The position numbers and the translations under genes are program-made. A model generated the notes under the pieces. That model did no database searches and was not told the DNA's origin. It saw nothing but the letters and a program-made list of their open reading frames with translations. Shown one piece after another: positions 39,601 to 50,109 of a stretch of DNA of 64,000 nt. Location of the stretch: assembly GCA_034620365.1 (NCBI GenBank), contig JAQGEQ010000020.1:930001-994000 (forward strand), in the 5' to 3' direction. Origin of the DNA: Pegea sp. RAD2-039. Lineage: Eukaryota; Chordata; Thaliacea; Salpida; Salpidae. Every line of letters begins with the position of its first letter. Within the stretch, counting starts at the first letter, position 1.

Positions 39601-42600
39601 TGGGAAAAATGGAACTAAAGGACCTCCAGTATGTTTCAAGATCTTTATTTCAATTGTTATAAAGTTTTAACAAAATAAATTTTCAGGGAAAACCAGGCCC
39701 TGTTGGTCCTCCTGGTCGTAAAGGAGAAAGAGGGGATCAGGCAACTCCTTTACAGCAGGTAAACTTTCCACGAGGACCCCCTGGGGATTCGGGACCTCCA
39801 GGTGTTCCAGGTCCTGATGGTTACGATGGTAATGATGGCCGACCAGGAAGATCTGGGTTTCCTGGGGATAAGGTAAAATCAATGTTTACTGTCCACACAA
39901 TTTTATAAAAGTAATATAAATAAAGGGAGAGGCTGGTCCTAGAGGAGACCCTGGGCAAGAGGGTAAGCCTGGCAGAGATGGTATAAGAGGTAGAGATGGC
40001 CAACCTGGCCGAGATATTGTTGGACCTGATGGTAAACCTGGAAAACAAGGAAAGGCGGGCCGTTCTGGTGCCCCTGGACCTGATGGGCTGCCAGGACCCA
40101 CTGGTGAGTTGACTTTGCGATTTATTTCTACTACAAAGGTTTTTTTTCAAGGTTACGATGGTGAAGTGACTCTAATAGCGGGTGAGAAAGGAGAACGTGG
40201 AGAACAAGGAGAAGATGGGAAGAGAGGGTTTCGCGGCTTACAAGGTAGTAAAGGATTTCCTGGAGAAAGAGGGGATCAGGGATTTGATGGTGAAAAGGGA
40301 GAAAATGGAGATAGTGGAGAAGATGGAGAAGATGTAGTTGGTGAAGCAGGTACAGTAAATGTAGTGAATTTACAAACACTTTGCTAATAAGAGCTTTACT
40401 CTGCTAATTAGGATTACCTGGACAGCCTGGTTTAGATGGCCACCTTGGTTTTCCTGGTATAACGGGTCGCATTGGTTATCCTGGAACTTTTGGAAAGAAC
40501 GGAGAAGATGGTGTAAAGGGGGAAGACGGTAGAGATGATTATGGTCCTGATGGTGAAGACGGAGAAGACGGAAGAGATGGTGAAGATGGTGATAAAGGCT
40601 TCAGTGGCTTTCCAGGAAAGCAAGGAAAAGCTGGTAAACCTGGAAAAGCAGGTTTTAGGGGTATTAAAGGAAAACGAGGACCTCCTGGAGTACAAGGACC
40701 CGCAGGACCAAAAGGTTGATAAACTTAAAAGGTATTACTGCACACTAGCTACTGATTTTCAGGTGTAAGGGGAGAAGCAACAGTTTCGGTTGAATTTGGT
40801 GTTCCAGGCGAACAAGGAGAATTTGGTTTGGAAGGTAATGATGGATCACCAGGCTTAAAGGGTGAAAAAGGTCTGCCAGGAATGCCAGCTAAAGGAATTT
40901 TTACTGGGGAAAAAGGAGCTCGTGGTCCTTCAGGACGACCTGGTAAATGTCCTTGGTATAGTGTATATGGAATCACCTTTTTTAAATTTTATATTGTAGG
41001 AGAACGGGGTGAAATGGGTGGAAGAGGTCGTGACGGCGAATCTGGAAAAGATGGAAATATAGGAGAAGCTGGCCCAGAAGGATTTCCAGGAGAAAGCGGT
41101 TTTCCTGGTAACTTCTAATGTACTTTATACTTTCACAACTAATAAACATTTTTGTCAAAGGACGAGACGGTCCAAAAGGTTATCCTGGTCAACATGGTCC
41201 AAAAGGATTTAAAGGAGATTCAGGAAAAGATCAACTGGACGGGCTACCTGGGCTTAAAGGGGTTCAAGGTTTTATTTTAAAGAATGAAGATTTAAATTGG
41301 TGGTAACAGAAAACTCTTTCAGGTGATGGAGGAAGCTTTGGAAGAAAGGGCCGGAAGGGTGAACCTGGTACAGCAGTTAACGTTGACTTTTTAAGGAAAG
41401 CTAAGAAGGGAGTTCGGGGTCCTCTAGGTATATCACATTGACTTTTTTATGCCACGAATCTTAAATCAACTTCGATTTGTATTCGTAGGTTTTCCTGGCT
41501 TGATAGGAGCCCCAGGATTTCCTGGAGATGACGGTGAAAATGGCCCCTCAGGACTTTCTGGTAATCCTGGTAGAGATGGCCGAGATGGAATGAAAGGTTT
41601 TACTGGAAGAAATGGGATCAAAGGTTATAAGGGATATAGAGGCATGATGGGGTTGCCTGGAATCGAGGGCGTAGTTGGAGCAGATGGAAACGTAGGAAAT
41701 CCTGGAAGATCTGGGCGTAAAGGAGCAAGAGGAGAACCGGGTAAGATGGAATTACCTTTTTGTTGACTTGAAATTACAGACAACTGAATTCTTTTGTGAC
41801 TACTTTTAGGGTCAAAGGGTGATGATGGGCCACCAGGACCCAAAGGTGAAGCAGGGTCAGTAGGTCGTCCTGGTTTTAATGGACTACCTGGTAGAAAGGG
41901 TATAGATGGTATGATTGGATTCACTGGACTTTACGGTGAACCAGGAGAAGGTGGTGCTAGAGGATCTGATGGACCAGCTGGAAATGTTGGTCAGTAAATA
42001 GTCATATTAAAAGTCGATTAGTTGGACCAGTTTAAAAAAAACCTATGGGTTGCTTTAGGACCTAAGGGTAATAGAGGAAGACCTGGTTCTCGTGGCTACG
42101 CTGGTTTTCCTGGAGAGCCTGGAGATGAAGGAATGGATGGAGCTGTTGGTTTGCCTGGTTCAGATGGTAGGGTGGTATGCCAAAGTTTTTTGAAAATAAT
42201 TCATACAGCCATGATAATCAGGTCCACCTGGAAAGTCTGGTCAAACAGGATTTACAGGAATTAAAGGCTTTCAAGGCAGTAAAGGTCTACCTGGTCGTGC
42301 GATAAACATTGGACCTGACGGAGAACAGGGCATGACTGGTCAGTAGTCATATAAAAAGGATATTTTCGGGATTTAGTTGAAAATTAACAAACAATTTACG
42401 ATTAATATTAGTTACAAAGCTTGATAAGATTGGTTGTTTGAAAGTGTTCTTATCATTATATAATTGATTAGGACCTCCTGGATATCCCGGTTATCAAGGA
42501 GCACCTGGAGAAATTGGGGAGCCAGGAGATAATGGCGAATTCGGAGATCAAGGTTGCAAAAAACTTTCACAACCCCCTAGCAGAGTTTAATCTAACATGG

Positions 42601-44540
42601 TCAAATATATAGGACCCGAAGGTATTGAAGGTTCAGATGGGTTGCCTGGCCCACAAGGAGAACCAGGATTTCCTAGTCGAACAGGAGATAAAGGTTCTCG
42701 TGGAAAAATAGGAGAGTCTGGCCCAATAGGTAACACTTCTGATATTTTGATTAATATACTAAACTTTCAACCAAAATAGATTTTCTTTATTTTTATTCCC
42801 TGTTAAGGAATTGACTTCTAGTATATTAATTTAGTCTCTTGGCTTAACAGGCTTAGTAGGTGAAGAAGGACCGGCTGGCTACCCTGGTCTTCGTGGATTA
42901 AAGGGTAGACAAGGAAGAGTGGGAGCAACTGGAGGTACAGGTAAACCAGGGTTACAGGGAGTGACCGGAGAAAGAGGTAACCCTGGTAGATATGGTCCAA
43001 AAGGAATCAAAGGTAAATTTAAGATTATAGTTTAAAATAACTTCGATTTTAGCTGTAAACTAAAACATTTTGACATTCTTTCTATCAGGTGAAACTGGAT
43101 TACCTGGATTTATTGGACCACCTGGACTAAATGGTAGAAAGGGCGAACAAGGACAGCCTGGTAAACAAGGAAGACCCGGATTTGATGGCCGTGAAGGTCT
43201 CCCAGGTCGAAAGGGACAACCTGGTCGACAACTGCGAGGTGACAAGCCTTCAGATGGTGAACGAGGTGACTCTGGTCCTATGGGAGAGGAAGGCCCACCA
43301 GGCCCGCCAGGTCAAGATGGTCCTCGTGGTCTACGTGGAATTAAAGTAAAATTTTACGTCACTTTCTAGCTTTAAATATATAATTTTTATGATTGATGTC
43401 AGGGTACCCGTGGTGACCGTGGTGGGGCAGGTAGAGATGGAAGAAATGGTAGAAGAGGACAAATAGGACGTCCTGGTCGACCAGGCTCTGATGGACTGAG
43501 AGGTGTTAATGGTGAGTGCTTCTTCTACTTCCTTGAAAATAGAAATAAGTGATTAATTTTAGGTAATGACGGTACAAAGGGTCGAGTTGGAAGGGTTGGG
43601 AAGGCTGGACACCGAAGACCACCAGGTCATATAATTGTCGTTCACAGCCAAACCGAGTTCGTCCCAAGCTGTCCAACTGGCATGACTAGACTGTGGAAGG
43701 GTTACAGTATGCTTTATTTGGAGGGCAGCGAACGATCTCACGGCCAAGACCTGGGTAAAATAATTTTAATTTGTGATTTATTTCTGTTTACAACAACGTT
43801 TCACTTTTTTACTGGTTTAATTTTTACCAAATTTTGAAATTTTATCTTAGGTTCTGCTGGTTCCTGTGCCAGGCGATTTAACAGCATGCCTTTCCTCTAC
43901 TGTAACCCAAGTGGTACTTGCAAGTATGCTGGACGCAACGACAAGTCTTACTGGTTATCAACTCTTGCACCAATTCCAATCAAACCTATAAACGTTAACT
44001 CGGTAAAATTTGAAACTTACATTTCACTTGCATCAACAGTTTGAATTTTGGTAATCAACTTTGTTGACATTTTTCAAAGGTGGAAAAGTATATTAGTAGA
44101 TGTTCAGTCTGTGAAGCACCTTCTAGAGCTCTTGCTATTCATAGCCAGACAACATTAGACCCAACATGCCCTATTGGTTGGAACAGCTTATGGTTAGGAT
44201 ATAGTTTTGTTATGGTAAGAAACTTACTTCATGAGTAACTCTCACTAATTTCAATCATCTTAAATGCATTGATTTACAGCACACTGCATCTGGAGCTGAG
44301 GGTAGTGGCCAATCCCTTTCTAGCACTGGTTCATGCTTGACTGATTTCCGTTCCACTCCTTTCATCGAATGCAATGGTGCACGAGGTCACTGTCATTTTT
44401 ACAGCAACCAATACAGCTTCTGGTTGAACACCATCGAAAATGATGGTCAATTTGCGTCTCCTCAAGTTGATATACTTACCGATGGCAACAAAAGATCGCG
44501 AGTCAGCAGATGTAACGTTTGCATGAGGCTCTCACCTTAA
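35941..44540 (+). CDS. COL4A2: Collagen IV alpha-2-like chain, 35 exons, complete
   Basis: Second basement-membrane collagen chain, transcribed away from the alpha-1-like gene. The 35 exons sum to 5262 bp (1753 aa); coordinates are in the segment entries. Order: signal peptide, four-cysteine 7S segment ([13 protein letters not shown]), about 1500 residues of interrupted Gly-X-Y, then NC1. The NC1 shows alpha-2 traits: NDKSYWL, YCNP and [20 protein letters not shown]. Exon 1 is inferred. The leader exon at 36241 opens in the middle of a codon with no ATG, and the ATG exon 35941-35972 ends ..CAG CTA AG|GTATAT in the matching phase, giving [20 protein letters not shown]. The helix is rich in acidic GED triplets. 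It should pair with the divergent chain in heterotrimers. Confidence 0.94.
36757..38996 (+). other. Alpha-2-like triple helix, exons 4-12 (phase-0 starts)
   Basis: Exons: 36757-36891, 36956-37117, 37175-37348, 37405-37482, 37690-37788, 37939-37992, 38157-38264, 38628-38735, 38801-38996. Every one starts with an intact Gly codon. Exon 5 contains [10 protein letters not shown], a helix cysteine in the same setting as GCNGSK of the alpha-1-like chain. Interruptions include [12 protein letters not shown] (exon 6), IHYVGVQG (exon 7) and SISFGQAKG (exon 8). Exon 12 has the acidic run [12 protein letters not shown]. Confidence 0.92.
39071..43754 (+). other. Alpha-2-like triple helix, exons 13-32 (mostly split glycine codons)
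   Basis: Exons: 39071-39328, 39420-39628, 39687-39872, 39926-40103, 40152-40349, 40412-40714, 40763-40942, 41000-41107, 41161-41268, 41323-41427, 41489-41740, 41810-41989, 42059-42166, 42222-42338, 42472-42552, 42613-42729, 42851-43012, 43089-43345, 43403-43511, 43563-43754. Seventeen of the 20 begin inside a Gly codon; exons at 39687, 39926 and 43403 begin intact. Notable interruptions are [11 protein letters not shown] with two cysteines (exon 14), [16 protein letters not shown] (exon 15), [14 protein letters not shown] (exon 22) and [11 protein letters not shown] (exon 30). Some donors are weak, for example GTTGAT at 40715 and GTTGCA at 42553, but they are forced by the reading frame. Confidence 0.92.
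43563..44540 (+). other. NC1 domain exons of the alpha-2-like chain (exons 32-35)
   Basis: Exons 43563-43754, 43851-44002, 44080-44214 and 44280-44540 (TAA at 44538-44540). Twelve cysteines are present, the normal NC1 number, including RCSVC and RCNVC. The DLG| junction (phase 1) and the SFVM| junction (phase 0) coincide with those of the alpha-1-like gene, so the two genes share intron positions. There is no methionine between W1606 and the end of exon 33, so no Met93 equivalent. The Lys211 position aligns with Thr1734, although Lys1738 is nearby. The protein ends LSP directly after VCMR, without the long tail of its partner. Confidence 0.94.
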
Positions 44541-47500
44541 AAGCTATAAGCACGCCGCAAACTTCTAATAGTCGTCAGATGCTGACTTGTTTGTAGTTTA
44601 TCTAAAGAAGCTTTTTGTTGTGTTATTTTCAATGTTTTTGTGAAGCGAAAAAGAAATTATTCGCCCATTTCTATCAGTCAACTTTACTTTGATTTCAGCA
44701 TAAATGATGGTGTAAATTTTACAGGAATTTTTCTGTATTTCTATCTCTTACTATTCTTTGATTACAGGCTTTTTGTTGCTTTTTGTTCCCTATCATGCCT
44801 CGTTTAGACTGAATCTAACTAAATTATGAGTTTTTATTTCTTTAAACTTCTAGTTTCTTGATAAATCATTCTCATAGTTGCTACAATTTCATTTAATTCT
44901 TTTTGTAAATTACATCATGTACAACTTTAGAAAAGTAAATATACAAAGACTTAAATATTTTCATTAAAACAGATTTTGCAGAATATAACTTTATTCAAGT
45001 GAAAACTATATGTTGATCACATTTTATCCAATCAAACTTATTTTTCCTGCTGTTTACGCTTTATTATCTTCTTCTTCGATTTTGATTTTGACCGTCACAA
45101 ACTGACGAGGTTAATTCGATCTTTTAGAAAGGCGTCTTATACATTAACAAAATTGGTTTAATGTTCATCTTCAATATATTGAAAACTCCTTTCCTTAGAC
45201 TTGCGTTAATACAATAAATTCTTTTCTCATGTGAAAGTAATCAGTTAAATAAAAGCGAAAATGGAATTTGTCTATAGACTAATAGTTTAAAGTTAAACTT
45301 ATAGATAAATCTAAAAGCTTTTTAATGACAATTAATCTGATTCTATAACTAAATTTGAACTCTTACAGCGGTTCTTGACTAAAAGTAATTTCGTTTTACT
45401 TTAGTTTGATATTTATGGATATTTATGAGTGTTGTTTCATTTTGTTGAGTATTTAGTTCAAATATAAGTGCTTAAATCGTTAGAAAAGAATAGGAAAAAT
45501 CTTCAAGCAGAAAACTGTTTGGAAACATTAATTTAACGGAAAATTCATATTTACTTATCTAATGTTCAATTAATAATCTTAAAATATTGTTTTTAATAGT
45601 TTTAAAGCTTTTCACTTTCAAACAAAAGATCTACGATTTTGAAGTATTCGAAGCAAAATCTCTAGTTCAAAATGTCATAACAAAAATAAGAGTACTAAAT
45701 GAACAAACGGTGTAAACCTATTTTGTTTCAAATGTATTTAAAACATAATTGTCCTTAGAAACTAGTATTGTGGCATATCAAAGGTGTTCAAGTTTGTCAG
45801 AATTAAATGAATCAAAGAAACTGAATGATATTGAGTCGTAAGTATTACTTTTGAATTCAATTTTTAAATATTATCATCTATTCTGTAAACTCCATGGTGA
45901 GTTGTTTTATGAACAAAATAATCTGTGTTTACAGATAAAAACAAAACATTTTTTCTCATAGGTTTATTTATACACTCTTAGGAAAACTCAACAGTATTTA
46001 TTATTTGTCTCAAACCTACTTTTAAATATTTCTTCACTTTGATCTGCTTCAAATTTTGCTCAGTAAAGTCTGAATACCTCGATCTAGAAATTGTTCTGTA
46101 TCGGGAAAGAAAGCAGAGTATATCATTTTCAAAAAACTCTAGGCTGTAGTTAAAGTCACATATTGTTCAGTAATTTTTCTGAATTATAACCATACGATGA
46201 ATTCTAATTTTTACATTTATTTATCAATTTAAGATGATTTTATAGTACATGTAGTTAATCTTAACATAATTTTATTCTGTTATTTTTTAGTTGCCCTCTC
46301 AAAGTTTTAATAATTTAACATGTTGAATAGAAATATAGTAAATAATATTTTATTTCAGCTTCTCTGGTAAACTCATTTTGAACTCAGCAAAACCTTTATA
46401 GACTTAATTATTATTATTTGATAAAGTGTTTTTAAATTAACAGAATAAAGCTTCTTAGTATATTATGACTGAAGTATTTATTGGTAAATCAAGCAGTGTT
46501 TGAAACTAATTCACTATTTTTGAGCACTTAGTGTTAAATATAATATTAATCTAATAAAAATTTCAAAAAAAATGTCTTATGTTTAAACACAATTTATAAA
46601 TAAACAAATAAAAGTATTCAATCTTCACCTAGCGAGAGTTTTCAAATTTGTAAGTAGTCAGCAACATCACAATTCGTTGTTTTATCTTTATTTCCCTTCC
46701 TCTATGAAAATTTTAGTTTAAAATCTTGGTTGTAAAAATTATTTAATGTTGTTATGATTTTTTACTTTAAAACTTATAAAAGTTATTGAATATGTCAGAG
46801 TACTTTTGAATTACTTCATAAACCTTTTTAACTCCAAGCAGTGTCGTTCTGAACTTAACTAAAATTAAATACTCCAAAATTATTTAAAAAAGCAACTAGC
46901 ATATAAAACTAAAACAAAATATATTTTTTTTATAAAAATATAAACACATTTCGTTTAGTTAATTAGCTACGTTTTCGGCTGATTGTGTTTGAGAGGTGTT
47001 ATTAAAAACAAATTAAGTGAAATGCCAATTAACTAAAAAGTTTTTAGAGTTTCTTCTTTTTCTTTGATGTTGATTTTTCTTCTCTGTCAGTTAATTGTTT
47101 ACGGAGTAGGAAACGAGATATACAGCAATCTGCTGTGATAAGTTAAGTTAAAAACAGTGAAAATATTTTGATAAGATTTTTATTTTAACTTTTTAGATAA
47201 AATTTCTTTTTCAAATAACATATTTTTTCATAATAAGTTTAATTCTTTAAAAGTTAAATAAGATTGATTAAAATTGGTGGTTCATAAATAAAAAATGTTT
47301 TATTTTTGAAAAAGTTGTTTGATGAAACGATTTTGAATTTGTTTTTATGTGAGATTTGATAAAATGAATTTATACATAAATTCAAGCTACTAAAGAAAAA
47401 TAATTAAAATAATTAATTTAGTCGCACTTACTATGATTAACTTCAGATTAATTTAAGAAAACTTTTTTTGTTTTTTTTACTGATGGCTATTCAAACATCA

Positions 47501-48165
47501 AATTTAAGTAGATCTACAAGTAGCTTTTTAACGAGTTTTTTAAAGGATTTATTGAGAAGAATGAATCAGGATTGCAAGCGCTAAACTTTATTTATTAGAC
47601 TTAAACCTAAATCTATCTAATTTCAAATGATCTATCCGTAAACCACAGTCTTTAGACTTTTCAATTACAAGAAAATAACCATAAGAAATGCTGATTTTAA
47701 AGTATGAGCTCATCAAAACACAGCTGTCTCTGCTCATAAATCTAAGTTTGTTTCAATATTGAATTAACTGGATATCATAATGAGCAAAAAAATAAATCAA
47801 AAACTAAAATATCTCGACTTATTGTAATAAATTCAAATCATTCGATGTTAATATTGAGATATGTTACAAAGTTTTAAAGCATTCAAAGTTAAGTAAATAC
47901 TTTTAAGCAAGCTTGATAATAATCTTATGCTAAAATACATATTTAAAGGACTAACTATGTTTTAAATTATTTATATCGTCGGAATAAAATACTTTAAAAC
48001 CACTATAAAACAAAAATTTCAGCTAGCGGTTGCCAAAAGGTTTCTTATTAAGTGTACTTTACGTTGAATACTTAGTTGTCTTGTAATTAAAATTATAAAA
48101 CAGTTGGTAAAAGTTTTAGGTCAAAGTAAAGATTGTTTAAAAGAAATAAACCAAAATAATGATGA
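44541..48165. other. Non-coding 3' flank of the alpha-2-like collagen
   Basis: AT-rich sequence with no gene recognised. The first candidate AATAAA after the stop is at 45213-45218, followed by another at about 45247. No exon-like conservation or transposon signal is seen before the LINE tail at 48166. Confidence 0.6.
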
Positions 48166-48800
48166 TCTGTTTATTTTTATTTATTTATTGCAATAAATGC
48201 GAAGGAGGGTACCTGAAAAGAGTACCTCTCGCTAACACACATTCTCATAAATAGTATCTATTTAGTCAAAAATATAGAAAGTAAAAGATGTAACACATGG
48301 CATTTCTATATCACTCAAAGCATATAACAGTGAACAATTACATAGAATGTTAATAGTATAAAAAGGAGGGTAAAAACAAAGTTTAGAAATGAAAATTGTG
48401 GCAGTATTATAACGGTTCAACTTCTTTTTGAACAACGCGAGCGACTTCGACATAACAATGTCTGATGGCAGCTGATTCCATATACTAATTATACGGTATG
48501 AGAAAAAATTTGCTCTGATTAACGTACCAGGTGATATAGGCTTATTAAGATGTAATGTGTGTCGTCTGAGCCGATATAACTTGAGGGAAGGACTAATGGA
48601 AAAGAAATCACCAAACTGAATGTCAATTAAATTGTGGAAAATTTTAGTCTTTAGAATTAAAATAAGAATTAAGTCGTATTTAATCCGTCGAATTTCCAAA
48701 GTATCTAAATTGAAAAAGCTGAGACGATGTTTATAACTATCATATTTAGTATTAAGTTTCCTGCATACCAATCTTGTAAATGTGGCCTGAACATATATGT
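48166..48800 (-). mobile_element. 5'-truncated non-LTR retrotransposon (LINE) 3' end
   Basis: On the minus strand an open frame from about 48800 to 48262 encodes the C-terminal end of a LINE polyprotein. It shows RLVCRKLN, HRLSFFNLDTLEIRRIKYDL, FFSYRIISIWNQLPSDIV and SLALFKKKLNRY, the hallmark order found downstream of the reverse transcriptase in CR1/Jockey-like elements. After the stop comes a short 3' UTR with the related pair GGTACTC/GGTACCC, then an (AATAAA)n-type tail at 48189-48170. The reverse-transcriptase core and the 5' part are missing, as expected of incomplete reverse transcription. The frame is intact, so the insertion may be fairly young. No target-site duplication was identified. 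Confidence 0.82.
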
Positions 48801-50109
48801 ATAAACGTTATATAGAAAAGTTGTTTGAATTATTTAAAATAAGATCGATTTGAATAATTTGAAGAAGTTTATAAATGTCGCAGAATAATTAAATTTGTAT
48901 ATTAAGTTTCTAATTGTTAACAACCAACTAGTAATTCATCATAATATTTGATAATCTAATCAAAAATCTTCAAATATAAAATCCTATGATTTTAAAAAAA
49001 TCATTATAAACACAACTATATTTGGTAGCTTCATTCAGACGTTAAAATATTGAACGTTTTGAAATTATGGAAAGTAATCTTTAAAAAACCTATTTTTAAA
49101 TTATTGTAAGTGGTAAAAAGAAAGTTAGCTACCAGCATTTTTCAATTTGTGGCCATCAGAAGGTGATAAATAAACCCAGATATTAATAAAAAATAGAATT
49201 TCGTTAAATCTACAAAAGAAGAAAACCTCCTATTAAAGGTGACTAAATTATTAGAATTAGTAAATAAAATATTTGTTTGACTGACACTGTAGTTCGAGGA
49301 ATCACATTGAAAATGCTACTGCAAGCTACTATAAATCAAATGTTAAATTTTTTAGACTACATCTTGTAGGATTATTTTTGTCAGATAAGAAGTCCCTTAA
49401 TTCATCACCTTAAATTGATGCAACTATTTTTTTATTAAACATGTGTATTTTATACGGAGCTGAAAAAAACCACAAATGTTTCAATCATTATAGGCTATTA
49501 ATTCAGCAAAGAAGCTTTTAAACTCTTAATCTTTCAATTTTGATAAAGTTCTCGTTTTAGAAATTGATTTAGTAACTCTTTATCAATTCTATGATATCAA
49601 TTCGATACCAAGTAGTTTACAAAAACTTCTGTGAAATTTATAGATTTTAAACTTATCAGGTCATCATCAAAATAAGTCTTAAATTTAGAATGAAATCTTG
49701 ATTAGATTTTGGATTGATTCTTTCTATAAGTTTTTATCTCAAATTTTTAGTATTTATAAAGCCCACCGTGAAGTATTTATCATCGTTTCTATAAACTATC
49801 TTTTTTAACATACTATTCAAACTCGAAAAAAGTGAAACAAATAAGTGAATAAATAATATATTGTGGCAACCATTTGTATGATTAAAATATGCTATTAGTA
49901 TCGTTAAAATCTCTGCAAATATAAAAGATATATAACAAACTCTTATATATAAAACATAAGTGCTCAAGTTAGTACTAATCATAAGTGTATGTTTCAAGTG
50001 ATTAACAACAGACAGATCTCTTAGTAAAAACAGGATATAATATAATAGTATACAAATTTTTCTAATACATAAGTTATCTAAATTGTGTTACAAGATGACT
50101 TGTTGAAGC
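48801..50109. other. Non-coding spacer before glycogenin 3' end
   Basis: AT-rich and without a recognisable gene. A reading frame of 87 codons at 49734-49997 on the minus strand has composition like its surroundings and no family signature. The 3' UTR of glycogenin, read leftwards from 50110, must lie here. Confidence 0.55.

Noticed and set aside
37213-43747. Minus-strand frames rich in proline across the alpha-2-like gene
   Set aside because: Antisense shadows of the plus-strand Gly-X-Y exons.
49734-49997. 87-codon minus-strand frame downstream of glycogenin
   Set aside because: Background composition and no family signature. It probably lies in the 3' flank.
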